A DNA stretch of 49,914 bases from Methanosphaera cuniculi (GTDB lineage Archaea > Methanobacteriota > Methanobacteria > Methanobacteriales > Methanobacteriaceae): assembly GCF_003149675.1 (NCBI RefSeq), contig NZ_LWMS01000002.1, positions 1 through 49,914 on the forward strand, read 5' to 3'. Both the position numbers and the translations under genes were made by a program. The notes under the pieces were generated by a model, which had not been told where the DNA came from, did no database searches, and saw only the letters and a program-made list of their open reading frames with translations. Below, piece after piece: positions 18,663 through 28,384 of the stretch; positions within the stretch are counted from its first letter, which is position 1, and every line of letters starts with the position of its first letter.

Positions 18663-19092
18663 TATATTTCTCTAAGTTCATACTTTATTATTTGTATAAC
18701 TTAAAGTGGTTAGTTAAACAATTAAATATTCTATTTATGATGAATTCATAGTTTTTAGAGAAACACTATAATATTAATTTTAGTGGAAAATTTCTTCTCT
18801 TCTTTTTTTTTAATTTTGTATAAATTAGTACGTATCTTATAAGATAATCCTTAAAGATATGTATATTTTAGATAAAAATGAACTTTTAAAGTATTATTAT
18901 ATTAGAAAATCATTTATTTTTTATAAAATACCCTCCAAAATGCTTAAAATTAATTTTATTCTAAAAACCTTTTTTATAGATGAATATATAATGTAATATT
19001 TGAGAAAGTCATAAAATATTTGAAGATGACTTTTATAAATCAAATAAGTAAAAAAATATTCAAAATTATTACATGAAATGGTATGATTAACA
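18663..19092. other. Gap upstream of the adhesin-like gene
   Basis: This 430-base AT-rich gap has no convincing gene. A 78-codon minus-strand frame (18921-19157) overlaps the adhesin signal peptide and is rejected. It presumably holds the adhesin promoter. Confidence 0.35.
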
Positions 19093-19872
19093 ATGAATAA
19101 AAGTAAATTGCTTTCTTTTATTATAGTTTCATTCTTTTTATTATCAGTAATAACCACAGTAAACGCAGCACAAAATGATACACAAACAACCGATCAAATA
19201 ACAGATAATACACAAAATACAAATACCAACATAGAAGAAAATACAAATGCTAAGGTAAATCAAAAAAGTAGTAAAAATATAGAAATACAAAAAAGTAGTG
19301 ACTCTATAAAAACTGGAAATCAAAATATAAAAGTAGCAACAAAAAAACAAACAAAAAAAGATACAACATTAGATGTTAACAACTACCAACAACTCACAGA
19401 TGTGATAGAAAACATAAACCAACAAACAACAACAGAAACACATACAATAAACCTACATGATGGTGATTATACAATTATCAATCCAATAACAATAACAAAC
19501 ACAACACCACAAAACATAATAATCAATGGAAATAACCAGAAAATCGATGGAACAAACACAAAACAATTTTTAACAATAACACCAACAATAACACTTACAA
19601 TAAACAACCTAGTAATAGTTAATACAAATGCCCAAAATGCATCAGCAATAAAAAATAATGGAAATCTAACACTAAATAATACCATAATCCAAAATAACAC
19701 AGCAACAGATACATCAATCATAATGTCAACAAATGCAAAACTTACAATCATAAACTCAGATTTATCAAATAACAAAGCAACAAACATGGGTGGTGTAACA
19801 TATAATAATAACACAACAATAAACATAACAAACTCCACACTAAATAACAACACAGCATTAAATGGGGAGTAA
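19093..19872 (+). CDS. Adhesin-like protein, N-terminal fragment (frameshifted)
   Basis: This 259-residue fragment has a signal peptide (about residues 1-27, core FIIVSFFLLSVITTVNA), a Gln/Asn/Thr-rich linker, and then a beta-helix region with repeated INGNNQ, LTLNNTIIQNNTA and LTIINSDLSNNKA units. It is cut by a stop right after ALNG, where the DNA reads AATGGGGAGTAA. One extra G would give AAT-GGG-GGA-GTA, that is NGGV, and would restore the frame into the fragment at 19893-22019. It belongs to the large Asn/Thr-rich adhesin-like proteins of Methanobacteriales, which are surface proteins thought to bind host or microbial partners. Confidence 0.8.
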   Translation: MNKSKLLSFIIVSFFLLSVITTVNAAQNDTQTTDQITDNTQNTNTNIEENTNAKVNQKSSKNIEIQKSSDSIKTGNQNIKVATKKQTKKDTTLDVNNYQQLTDVIENINQQTTTETHTINLHDGDYTIINPITITNTTPQNIIINGNNQKIDGTNTKQFLTITPTITLTINNLVIVNTNAQNASAIKNNGNLTLNNTIIQNNTATDTSIIMSTNAKLTIINSDLSNNKATNMGGVTYNNNTTINITNSTLNNNTALNGE

Positions 19873-19892
19873 ACTATATCTACGAAAGTAAT

Positions 19893-22019
19893 ATGACAAT
19901 ATACAACTCTACATTTAACAATAATTTTGCAACAAATGCAAGTGTAAATTATAATATACAATACAGTAACCTAACAGTAAATAAATCACAATTTAATCAC
20001 AACCAAGCAGAATTAGATGGTGGAGTAAATTTCAATGCTAACAATTCAGATATACATCTGTTAAATTCAAACTTCACATATAACAATGCAACATATGGTG
20101 GAGCAGTACACAACAATAATACAGGAACTATAACACTAAAAAACTCAACATTCATGAACAACGGAGCAATGTATGGTGGAGTAATCTGTAATTACGGAGA
20201 TGGAGATATAATAATTGAAAATTCTTCATTTTTAAATTCAAATGGAATGTATGGTGGAGTAAATTTTAATGATAAAGGAAATATCTACTTTAGAAATATA
20301 TACTCAGCAAATAACACAGGAACATATGGTGGAGAAAATTATAATCATGATGGATTTATAAGTATTGAAAATTCAATATTCCAAAATAATACAGGACGAA
20401 GAATAGGAGGAGTAAACTATAACTTTGAAAATGGTATAATGATAATTAAAAATTCCACATTTAAAAATACACAATTAATACCATCTGAAGGATCAATAGG
20501 AGGTATTGATGTATGTGGTGGAGTAAATTATAATTATATTGGAGCTGTTATGAATATAACAAATTCATCATTTATAAATAACACATCAAACTCATCAGGT
20601 GGAGTATTATATAATATGGGTGATATGAATATTAATAATTCCATATTTACAAATAATAAAGCTATACAAAATGGATCAGCAATATATAACATAGCAACAT
20701 TAAACATAACAAACTCAAATTTCACAAATAACTTCGGTGTACATAATGAATCAATATATACAACAGTAAATATAGCATTAACAAATAATACAATAGTAAA
20801 TGAAATACCAACAGTAATAGATCAAAACACACCATTAAACTCACCAATACTAGAAGTTTCACTAAATACACCAGTAACATATACAATTGAAAATAATACA
20901 ACTACAATATCAAAAAATGCATCAAATATCATAACAACAACACATACATTTACAACAAATCAAACTATAACAATACCAATAAACTATCCATCATACAGTG
21001 CAAATAACACAAACATATCATTAATCGTAATACCAGCAAGACTTAATCAAACAATCAATGCAACAATAAATACACAACAAACAACATTAAATAACCTAAC
21101 AATAACAGCAATACTCAAAGATCAAAATGGTAATAATATAACACAACAACAACGAGTAACAATAAAAATAAATGGAGTAACACAACAACAACTAACAATA
21201 AATAATGGACAACTTAAAACAGTAGTAGATACATCAAACTTCACATCAAAAAACTACACAGTAACCATAATAGTCAGTGATACAACACGATATAATAAAG
21301 TAGAATACACACAAAACCTTGAAATAATCAATCGTAATGCAACAATAAACTTTATAACAAACACACCAGAAGTACTAGGACAACTAGTAATTAATGTAAC
21401 ATTAAAAGACATAAACACATCAACAACAGAAATTAACAATGGATTCATAATTTACAAAATCAATGGACGTACACTACGTAATGCAGATGGAAGTGAAATA
21501 AGAACTATTGTAACAAATAGCACATCACAACTTATCTTTAACATACCAGAAACAATTGGAAAAGGAACATATAACATTACAGCTAAATACATAAGCTCAT
21601 ATTACAACCGTGTTGAAAATATAACATTTAACCTAACAATAACACCAAAAACTATAGTTAACTCAACACTTACATCAATAACAACAACACAAAAACAAAA
21701 TACAACACTAAATCTAACAATCAAAGATGAATATGGTAATGTAATTACAGGTAGAATATATTCTGTTGTGAAAATTAATAGTGTAACATATAATAGAACA
21801 TATATAGAAGATGGAAAACTTAACGTTGTATTAAACACAGAATCTTTCATAAATCCAAAATATAATATAACAATAAAAACAGGACCAAGTCCATTATATA
21901 CTCAAGCTGAATTTAACATGACACTAAATATAGTAAAATCAGATACAACACAAACTAATAAAACAAAAAACATAAAAACAACAAACATCACAACATATAA
22001 TAATCAACAAGTAAAATGA
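19893..22019 (+). CDS. Adhesin-like protein, C-terminal fragment
   Basis: This 708-residue continuation of the adhesin lies in a second frame. About residues 1-290 are a parallel beta-helix made of short repeats ending in YGGV or GGVNYN (for example NNGAMYGGVICN), like polymorphic outer-membrane and pectate-lyase-like repeats. About 370-690 are three Ig-like units of the type LTITAILKDQNGN..VTIKING, with the pattern repeated near residues 480 and 590. The C-terminus is a short Thr/Lys-rich tail ending NNQQVK with no membrane anchor or sorting signal, so attachment to the pseudomurein wall is unclear. ATG 19893 is not preceded by a good ribosome binding site, which fits this being a continuation rather than a gene of its own. 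Confidence 0.8.
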   Translation: MTIYNSTFNNNFATNASVNYNIQYSNLTVNKSQFNHNQAELDGGVNFNANNSDIHLLNSNFTYNNATYGGAVHNNNTGTITLKNSTFMNNGAMYGGVICNYGDGDIIIENSSFLNSNGMYGGVNFNDKGNIYFRNIYSANNTGTYGGENYNHDGFISIENSIFQNNTGRRIGGVNYNFENGIMIIKNSTFKNTQLIPSEGSIGGIDVCGGVNYNYIGAVMNITNSSFINNTSNSSGGVLYNMGDMNINNSIFTNNKAIQNGSAIYNIATLNITNSNFTNNFGVHNESIYTTVNIALTNNTIVNEIPTVIDQNTPLNSPILEVSLNTPVTYTIENNTTTISKNASNIITTTHTFTTNQTITIPINYPSYSANNTNISLIVIPARLNQTINATINTQQTTLNNLTITAILKDQNGNNITQQQRVTIKINGVTQQQLTINNGQLKTVVDTSNFTSKNYTVTIIVSDTTRYNKVEYTQNLEIINRNATINFITNTPEVLGQLVINVTLKDINTSTTEINNGFIIYKINGRTLRNADGSEIRTIVTNSTSQLIFNIPETIGKGTYNITAKYISSYYNRVENITFNLTITPKTIVNSTLTSITTTQKQNTTLNLTIKDEYGNVITGRIYSVVKINSVTYNRTYIEDGKLNVVLNTESFINPKYNITIKTGPSPLYTQAEFNMTLNIVKSDTTQTNKTKNIKTTNITTYNNQQVK

Positions 22020-22066
22020 AAAACAACAATAAAAAAAAATAATATTCTTATAAGGAGGAATTAATA

Positions 22067-22207
22067 ATGCAAAAATGGAAATGTACATTATGTGGATGGA
22101 TATATGACCCAGAACGTGAAAATGGAGTAGATTTTGAAGATTTACCAGCAGACTGGAAATGTCCCCTATGTGGTGCAGGAAAAGAAGCCTTTGAACCTGT
22201 AGAATAA
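22067..22207 (+). CDS. Rubredoxin
   Basis: This 46-residue protein has the two rubredoxin knuckles, [10 protein letters not shown] (about residues 6-15) and [13 protein letters not shown] (about 32-44), which hold a single iron in an FeS4 site. It is a small electron carrier, in anaerobes often feeding superoxide reductase, rubrerythrin or flavodiiron proteins. A strong ribosome binding site AAGGAGGAA lies six bases before the ATG. It stands alone between the adhesin and a regulator gene, and no oxygen-defence partner is adjacent. The length is slightly below the usual 50-54 residues but all cysteines are present. Confidence 0.95.
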   Translation: MQKWKCTLCGWIYDPERENGVDFEDLPADWKCPLCGAGKEAFEPVE

Positions 22208-22397
22208 ATTAATCCACTAAAAACACATAAATCTATGTAAAAATAAGAAAATTTCAAAGTTTTTTTATTTCTACAATCTTTTTTTTTATTCTTTTTTAAA
22301 AATATAACCTCATAACATTTACACTTGCAATACACGTTTTAAAACTATTTTTCTTAAATTATAATTATCTTAATTAACTTAAATGAAAATACTATTA

Positions 22398-22405
22398 TTT
22401 ATAAA
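22398..22405 (+). promoter_or_regulatory. TATA box giving a probable leaderless transcript
   Basis: TTTATAAA is centred about 27 bases before ATG 22428, and no ribosome binding site separates them. Transcription would start at or next to the ATG. Confidence 0.45.
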
Positions 22406-22427
22406 AAAAATATTATCTTGATTAGTT

Positions 22428-23315
22428 ATGAAAATTAAAGCTAAAATAAGTCTCAGTGTAGATGATAATACATATGATTATAAACTCTTTGAAACACTTG
22501 ATGCTATAAATAAACTGCATTCGCAACGAAAAGCAGCAAAACATGTAGGAGTTTCACACTCAGTACTTAATAGACGTATACTAAAAGCTGAAAAACAACT
22601 TGATGAAAAACTAGTTGATGTAACACCACGTGGATCATATCTTACAGAATTTGCTCGAGATATTCTTGATGAATATGAAACTTATATGCTTCGTCTTAAT
22701 AATCATGATTCTATGATAAAAGTAGCAGGTGGTCCTATAAGTTGTGAATTTCTTCGTGAACTTGCAATAGGATATAATTTGGCTAATATAAGTTTTATTG
22801 AAACTGATCCTGATACTGCATATGATTTGGCTAATATGGGTATGATTGATATTCTTGGATTTGATGATCCAGTATTAGCATATATTCATAATCTTGAACC
22901 AATACCACTTGGACGTGATTATCTTAAAATGTTAATACATCCTGGTGAGGTTTTTAATTCTATTTATGATCTTGAGGGTTTATCATTTATTGAGGTTGAA
23001 AATTCTGCACAAAGACTTGTTTGGAATAGTCTTGTAGATTATAATGTTAATTTTGATATTGTATCAACTGTAAGTTCTTTTCATGAGGCAATACGGATGG
23101 TTGAAAATGATCCAAACTTATATACATTCATAAATAATAGTATGTCATATACATCAGAAAATACATCTAATGTATTAGAGGATAATACTAGTCATATAAT
23201 CAGTGCTTTAAATGTTAAAAATGATAGTTTAGTTGAAAGTTTTCTTAATTTTGCATCACATAATGCACAAAAGATAACTGTAAGTTATGGATTTAAACAT
23301 TTACTTGATGAATGA
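22428..23315 (+). CDS. ModE/LysR-type transcriptional regulator
   Basis: The 295-residue protein starts with a winged helix (about residues 15-80) of the ModE/LysR kind: LFETLDAINKLHSQRKAAKHVGVSHSVLNRRI followed by LVDVTPRGSYLTEFA. The remainder (about 95-295) resembles a substrate-binding-like effector domain, with a conserved-looking SCEFLRELA segment and a later IEVENSAQRLVWNSLVDY. No TOBE/Mop molybdate-binding domain is seen, so it is not a classical ModE. The ligand is unknown; in methanogens such proteins have been linked to molybdate or tungstate control, which would be relevant to fwd here, but that is inference. The transcript is probably leaderless. It converges on lysS. Confidence 0.75.
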   Translation: MKIKAKISLSVDDNTYDYKLFETLDAINKLHSQRKAAKHVGVSHSVLNRRILKAEKQLDEKLVDVTPRGSYLTEFARDILDEYETYMLRLNNHDSMIKVAGGPISCEFLRELAIGYNLANISFIETDPDTAYDLANMGMIDILGFDDPVLAYIHNLEPIPLGRDYLKMLIHPGEVFNSIYDLEGLSFIEVENSAQRLVWNSLVDYNVNFDIVSTVSSFHEAIRMVENDPNLYTFINNSMSYTSENTSNVLEDNTSHIISALNVKNDSLVESFLNFASHNAQKITVSYGFKHLLDE

Positions 23316-23331
23316 AAAAAAAAGTTAAATT

Positions 23332-23350
23332 AAAAAAAAGAGGGTGGTGA
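23332..23350 (-). terminator. C-rich plus T8 3'-end element after lysS
   Basis: The minus strand reads TCACCACCCTC followed by eight T, 30 bases after the lysS stop, in the convergent gap with the regulator gene. Confidence 0.6.
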
Positions 23351-23379
23351 ATTTTTTTAATAAAAGAATTTTATATTAT

Positions 23380-24969
23380 TTATTCTTCTAATCTAAATCT
23401 TTTTACAACAAAGTCCTTATCAAGTGATAGTACAAATGATGCTGCTCTTGGTCCTTGTTTTTTACCTATGATTGTTTTATAGATTGCTTGGAATGCTTTT
23501 TGTGGTTTCATACCTAGTGCTTCAAGTATTTCATACATACGATCATGGAATTCTACATCACTATTAAATGTTTCATTTTCAAGAACATCTGCAAGTTGAG
23601 ATAGGAACTCTTTTTGTTCATCTGTAATTTCAATACGTGGCATTTTCTTCATTACTTGGAATTTTACAAATTTAGGAGCATATGTTTCAAGCCAGTTGTT
23701 TACATATTCAAGACGTTGGAGATAATCTGCACGATCTATGTCATTTAGTTTACTAAATTCTACATCTTCTAGACGTGATTGTAGTTGATGATTTTTCTTA
23801 AGTATTTCATAGATTTTTTCAGCATCTCCATTTGCTATTTGGTATGCAACAGTTAAGAATCTGTATGATGCTTGGAATGGCATTACAGGTGATTTTTCTT
23901 TAATTTGTGATACTTCATATATTTTAGTTAATTTTTCTTTTTCTTTTGGGTTACTTGCTTCTTCTTCATCATATGCTATTCTTTCGGTACGATCATATTG
24001 ATCCATAAGATCTAAGAATCCCATTTTTGGACTGAAATCTTTTGGTTTTAATGGTTTGTTTCTGAATATGAAGTAGTTTAGTGTTTCTGGTTTTCCTATT
24101 TTTAGCCATGCTTCAGGTGAGAAGAATACTCCTTTTGATTTACTCATTGCATCTCCATCAAGTGTGATCCATTCATATGGAACTGGGAATGGTGCTGGGT
24201 AATCAAAGATTTCTTCAGATATTATTTTACTTACGTCATATGATCCTCCACTTGCTGCGTGGTCTTTTCCAAATGGTTCACATACTATTCCTAGTATTTT
24301 CCATCTTGCTGCCCATTCAACACGCCATGTGAGTTTTCCTTTTCCTGTAGTGTAGTCTTCTTCACCTTCATGTCCGCATTCACATTTGTATTTTACCATT
24401 GTTCCATCATAATCATATGCTTCTGTTGTATTTACACGTCCACATTCTTCACATATTGGGTTGTATGGTAGCCATGTTTCTTTTAATGGGTGTTCTCTGT
24501 ATTGGTTGAAGATTTCACGTATACGATCAGCGTTTTCTAATGCTATTTTTGTAGCTTCTGTGTATTCTCCACCTTTATACATCTTTGCTCCACTTTCAAT
24601 TATTAGATCTTCTATATCAAATTCACCTAGTGCTTCTGTGAATGGTTTTTGGAAGTGTTCTACAAAGTTGTCACAACATCCTTCAGGACAAGGTATTTCA
24701 TAGTATGGTTGTCCTAAGTATTTTTCATATGATTCTGGTAGTGGGAATGGTACTTTTCTTAGTGGATCATAGTCATCTGCTATCCATAGTGTTTTTGCTT
24801 TTGCTCCGAGTTTTCTTAGTTCTTTACTTACAGCATTTGCTATGAATACATCACAACTGTTTCCTATGTGGATTGATCCTGATATGGATGTTCCACTTCC
24901 TACTGTATATTCATCTTTATCTTCTTGGTATAGTTCCTCAGCTATTCTTTCTGTCCAATGTTTTGTCAT
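23380..24969 (-). CDS. lysS: Lysyl-tRNA synthetase, class I
   Basis: This enzyme charges tRNA-Lys. The archaeal class I form is unrelated to the class II enzyme of most bacteria. The 529-residue protein has the HIGH-type motif [11 protein letters not shown] (about residues 29-39), the [13 protein letters not shown] block (about 62-74) and the KMSKS-type AMSKSKG (about 276-282). It also has zinc-finger-like cysteines in CEECGRV and CECGHEGEE (about 173-203). The C-terminal region is all-helical, as expected for anticodon binding. It is monocistronic with a C-rich T8 element after the stop. Confidence 0.96.
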   Translation of the reverse strand: MTKHWTERIAEELYQEDKDEYTVGSGTSISGSIHIGNSCDVFIANAVSKELRKLGAKAKTLWIADDYDPLRKVPFPLPESYEKYLGQPYYEIPCPEGCCDNFVEHFQKPFTEALGEFDIEDLIIESGAKMYKGGEYTEATKIALENADRIREIFNQYREHPLKETWLPYNPICEECGRVNTTEAYDYDGTMVKYKCECGHEGEEDYTTGKGKLTWRVEWAARWKILGIVCEPFGKDHAASGGSYDVSKIISEEIFDYPAPFPVPYEWITLDGDAMSKSKGVFFSPEAWLKIGKPETLNYFIFRNKPLKPKDFSPKMGFLDLMDQYDRTERIAYDEEEASNPKEKEKLTKIYEVSQIKEKSPVMPFQASYRFLTVAYQIANGDAEKIYEILKKNHQLQSRLEDVEFSKLNDIDRADYLQRLEYVNNWLETYAPKFVKFQVMKKMPRIEITDEQKEFLSQLADVLENETFNSDVEFHDRMYEILEALGMKPQKAFQAIYKTIIGKKQGPRAASFVLSLDKDFVVKRFRLEE

Positions 24970-25445
24970 TTATATCACAAAAATTTCCTTTATTTTTGAT
25001 TTAATTTAATTAGTGTTAAAATTATATGTAAACCTATGTAAACCCATTAATTAACATGAAAAACTTTTCATACATACATTTTTTTTGTTATTTTTTTTTA
25101 AATTCATTAAAAAAAATTCCATTAAATCTCCTTTTTATATTACTCTTTTTTTTAGTTTAAAAAAATCAGATCTAAAAAAATTTTAATAATATATAATTTA
25201 TGGAATGTTAATTTGGGAAAATGAAAGGAATACTTTTTTTCATATTTTTTTTATACTATTTTAAATATTTGTAACTTATACTATTAACTACTTTTTATTA
25301 AAAAAATAATATAGATTAATTATTTAAGAACAATGAAATATAAATTATAAACTATAAAGAACATGAAAAAATATTAAATTTATTTTTTATAGTAATATAA
25401 AAAAGGAAATTAAAAATTATCTTATATTGAGAGGAGAAAAGTAGT
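24970..25445. other. Divergent intergenic region lysS-trkA
   Basis: About 475 bases of A/T-rich sequence with no gene seen. It must hold divergent promoters for lysS and trkA. Confidence 0.4.
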
Positions 25446-26099
25446 ATGTATGTAATTATTGTAGGTGCAGGACGTGTAGGACAAAATCTTGCAAACTCAC
25501 TAATAAGACAAGGAATAACAGTAACACTAATTGAGGATAATGAAGTTAAATCATCCGAAGTTGCAAATGAAATAAATGCAATGGTAATAAAAGGTGATGC
25601 AACTAATATTAAAATACTTGAAGAAGCAGATATTAGTGAAGCAGATGTATTTGTAGCAGCAACAGGACATGATGAGGTAAATCTTTTAACATCAGTACTG
25701 GCACAAAAATATGAAAATATTAAAAAAATAATAGCACGTGTAAATGAACTTGAACATGTAGAAGCATTTAATCGTGTGGGAATAAAAATTACAGTAAGTC
25801 CTGAATCAACTGTAGCAACATATCTTGAACGTATTATTACAAGACCTAAAATTGCTGATCTTATCGTACTTGGACGTGGTACAACAGAATTACTAGATAT
25901 TAAAATTGAAAATAAGAAATTATTTGGAAAACGAGTACTTGATTATAGTCCTACTGAAAACTATATGGTATGTGCAGTTTATGAAGATAATGAGTTAATA
26001 ATTCCACAAGAAGATACATTATTTTATAAAGATCAGAGAATTTCAGTACTTACAAAATCAGATTATGTAGATGAGGTTACAAACTTCTTTGCATCATAA
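25446..26099 (+). CDS. trkA: TrkA-type potassium uptake regulatory subunit
   Basis: This is a cytosolic gating subunit that binds NAD(H) or ATP and controls a TrkH-type potassium channel. The 217-residue protein has an RCK N-domain with the nucleotide loop GAGRVGQNLA (about residues 7-16), the acidic ribose contact near IEDN (about 30-33) and KGDATN (about 49-54). It then has an RCK C-domain (about 140-217) containing LLDIKIENKKLFGKRV. It has the single-unit length typical of archaeal TrkA. A strong site GAGAGGAG precedes the ATG. No TrkH gene is adjacent. A T8 element follows. Confidence 0.92.
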   Translation: MYVIIVGAGRVGQNLANSLIRQGITVTLIEDNEVKSSEVANEINAMVIKGDATNIKILEEADISEADVFVAATGHDEVNLLTSVLAQKYENIKKIIARVNELEHVEAFNRVGIKITVSPESTVATYLERIITRPKIADLIVLGRGTTELLDIKIENKKLFGKRVLDYSPTENYMVCAVYEDNELIIPQEDTLFYKDQRISVLTKSDYVDEVTNFFAS

Positions 26100-26111
26100 A
26101 AGTAAACTAAA

Positions 26112-26141
26112 TTCTTCCTCTTATATCAAACTCTTTTTTTT
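26112..26141 (+). terminator. C-rich plus T8 3'-end element after trkA
   Basis: TTCTTCCTCTTATATCAAACTC is followed by eight T, 13 bases after the stop. Confidence 0.5.
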
Positions 26142-26586
26142 AGCAGATTTTTAATTATTCTACTATTTTTATTTTTAGAATTAGTAATTTTATTAATAGT
26201 TGAAATTTTTTTAAAATAAGATAATTTTTTAAAATAAGATAAAATAAAAAAAGAATAATTTAAGTTTCATGGTATAAGTTTCATGGTATTATTCTTAAAT
26301 TATTATATGTTAAGATTTTAAAAAGAAAAAAATATGGCATTTTTTCTTTCTATCGTGTTTCATTTTTTGTGATATTTAAATAAAAATAATTTTTTAAGGT
26401 TTTTTTATAAATTGTCTTATATTCCTAGATAAAAAAGATATGAAAAAGATGAAATATAGGGATAATTTATGGTGATTATCCTACATTTCTAAGGGATTCT
26501 TTTCTCTTTTTTGGTATAAAACATTTTATTTTTAATTTTTTTTTATAATTTATGTCTGATATTTTTGTATAAAAACCTTTCACTGC
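26142..26586. other. Convergent gap trkA-thiC with tandem repeat and hairpins
   Basis: No gene is seen. It contains a 14-base tandem repeat TAAGTTTCATGGTA (26261-26274, 26275-26288) enclosed by the inverted pair AAGAATAAT (26251-26259) and ATTATTCTT (26288-26296). A second hairpin, GGATAAT with ATTATCC, lies around 26460-26481. These may be 3'-end structures for the converging genes. Confidence 0.45.
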
Positions 26587-27891
26587 TTAGTTATCGAAAG
26601 CTTCTTTGTCAGCTTTATCTAACCATTGGTTTACAATTTTAATTGCACAGTAGTTTCCACACATTGTACAGGTATCATCTGCTTCAGGTGGTCTTTTATC
26701 TCTGATAGCTCTTGCATCTTCAGGGAATAATGCGTGTGCGTATTGTTCTTCCCAGTTGAGTTGTTTTCTTGCATCAGCCATTTTGATATCTTCTTGTCCG
26801 AATCTTTCCATGTCTATTGCAAGGTCTCCTGCGTGTGCTCCGATTCTTGTTGCAATTACTCCTTCACGTACATCTTCTACTCCTGGAAGTGCGAGGTGTT
26901 CTGCTGGTGTTACGTAACATATGAAGTTTGCTCCGTATCTTGCACATTGTGCTGCTCCTATTGCTGATACGATGTGGTCGTATGCTGGTGCAATATCTGT
27001 TACTATAGGACCGAGCATGTAGAATGGTGCGTTTTTACACATTTTTTTCTGAATGTTGATGTTTGTTTCAATTTCGTTAATTGGGATGTGTCCTGGTCCT
27101 TCTACGATTGTTTGTACTCCTCTTTCTCTTGCTCTGTCTACGAGTTCTCCTAATACGATTAGTTCTTGTATTTGAGCTCTGTCTGTAGAGTCTGTAAGTG
27201 CTCCTGCACGCATTGCGTTTGCCATACTTAGACATACATCGTATTCTTCTACGATATCTAGTACTTGGTCGTAGTTTTCATATAATGGGTTTTCTACATC
27301 GTGGTGTACCATCCATGAGGATATGAATGATCCTCCTCTACTTACAAGTCCTCCTTTACGTCCTTCTCTTTTGAGTCTTTTGAGGGTTTCACGGTTTACT
27401 GAACAGTGGATAGCCATGAAGTCTATTCCGTCTTTTGCTTGTTTTTCAATGTTTTTAAGCATGTCGTCTGGTTCCATGTATATTGCGGATCCTTCTTTTT
27501 CGATTGCTTCTACTGCTGTTTGGTATATAGGTACGCTTCCTACAGGTTTTTTTGTGTTTGCAAGTACTGTTCTTCTTATGTTGTCTAAGTCTCCTCCGAT
27601 ACTTAGTTCCATAAGTGTGTCTGCTCCTGCTTCTTCTGCAACTTTTGCTTTTTCAAGTTCCATGTCAAGATCATTAATATCTGTGGATGTTCCTATTGTT
27701 GCATTTACTTTTGTTCTTAGGTTTTCACCAATACCTACTGCTACAGTTTCTCTTTGGTTGTTATCTGGTATTGCAATGTATCCTTTTGCAACCATTTTTC
27801 TGATGTATTCAGGGTCTAATTGTTCATCTGCAGCTACAGCTTTCATAGCTTCGGTTATGTTTCCTCTCATAGCTTCTAACATTTGTGTCAT
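26587..27891 (-). CDS. thiC: ThiC-family radical SAM enzyme, copy 2
   Basis: This 434-residue paralogue of the gene at 545-1825 keeps the same landmarks: [16 protein letters not shown] (about residues 51-66), GLVSRGGSF (about 181-189), VEGPGHIPI (about 267-275) and the C-terminal cluster motif CTMCGNYC (CX2CX3C). Synthesis of hydroxymethylpyrimidine phosphate is the default function. Because methanogens of this order use 5-hydroxybenzimidazolyl cobamide, one copy may instead be a BzaF-type hydroxybenzimidazole synthase. A GGAG site precedes the ATG. Its base composition is visibly richer in G and C than copy 1, and its codon use is different, which suggests higher expression or a distinct history. 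Confidence 0.88.
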   Translation of the reverse strand: MTQMLEAMRGNITEAMKAVAADEQLDPEYIRKMVAKGYIAIPDNNQRETVAVGIGENLRTKVNATIGTSTDINDLDMELEKAKVAEEAGADTLMELSIGGDLDNIRRTVLANTKKPVGSVPIYQTAVEAIEKEGSAIYMEPDDMLKNIEKQAKDGIDFMAIHCSVNRETLKRLKREGRKGGLVSRGGSFISSWMVHHDVENPLYENYDQVLDIVEEYDVCLSMANAMRAGALTDSTDRAQIQELIVLGELVDRARERGVQTIVEGPGHIPINEIETNINIQKKMCKNAPFYMLGPIVTDIAPAYDHIVSAIGAAQCARYGANFICYVTPAEHLALPGVEDVREGVIATRIGAHAGDLAIDMERFGQEDIKMADARKQLNWEEQYAHALFPEDARAIRDKRPPEADDTCTMCGNYCAIKIVNQWLDKADKEAFDN

Positions 27892-28355
27892 TATTTTAAA
27901 CTCCTATATTGTTATTAATCTTGTCTATTTTTTAAGATAGTCTATAAAAGCCCAAAAAACTAAGTTTGGTTTTTAATAAAATGTTAATACCATTTTTTTT
28001 GATATAGATTAATGTTATTAGTTTTTAACATCCCTTTTTGCTATCTTCTTAAGACTTGTGTAATACTTTTTTTAGATATAGTATTTAAAGGGTCTCATAT
28101 TTTGGGTTAATTTTATGATTTTTTGATGCTAAATTTTTGTTAATTTTTGTTTTTATGTAAAAAATCTTAATAGATTAGAATGTTTTTCAAGTAATTTTAA
28201 AAAAAGGTAATACTTTTACATATTAAAAATAATACTTTTGTCTGGATTTCTGAAAAATTTCTAAAAAAAAGAATTCAAAACTAAAAAAATCTTAAAAAAC
28301 AGGCCCAAAATTCAATAAAATTTTAACATAAAATGGATTAAATTCAAAAAAAGTT
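27892..28355. other. AT-rich gap upstream of thiC copy 2
   Basis: No gene is seen. Small inverted repeats occur: CCAAA-N8-TTTGG at 27952-27969 and ATGTTA-N8-TAACAT at 28012-28031. Both lie upstream of thiC and are operator candidates. No TPP riboswitch-like conserved core was recognised. Confidence 0.35.
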
Positions 28356-28371
28356 AAAAAAATGGTGAGGA
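28356..28371 (-). terminator. C-rich plus T7 3'-end element after the PfkB-family gene
   Basis: The minus strand reads TCCTCACCA followed by seven T, about 15 bases after the stop. Confidence 0.5.
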
Positions 28372-28384
28372 TTTTATGATTTTT

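Noticed and set aside
18921-19157. 78-codon minus-strand frame
   Set aside because: It overlaps the adhesin promoter and signal-peptide coding sequence and shows no domain or start signal.
22048-22335. 95-codon minus-strand frame over the rubredoxin
   Set aside because: It is the antisense shadow of the clear rubredoxin gene.
26142-26586. CRISPR-like repeat
   Set aside because: Only two adjacent 14-base copies, no spacers and no cas genes in the window.
27892-28384. TPP riboswitch upstream of thiC copy 2
   Set aside because: None of the conserved THI-element core could be recognised, and TPP riboswitches are rare in archaea.
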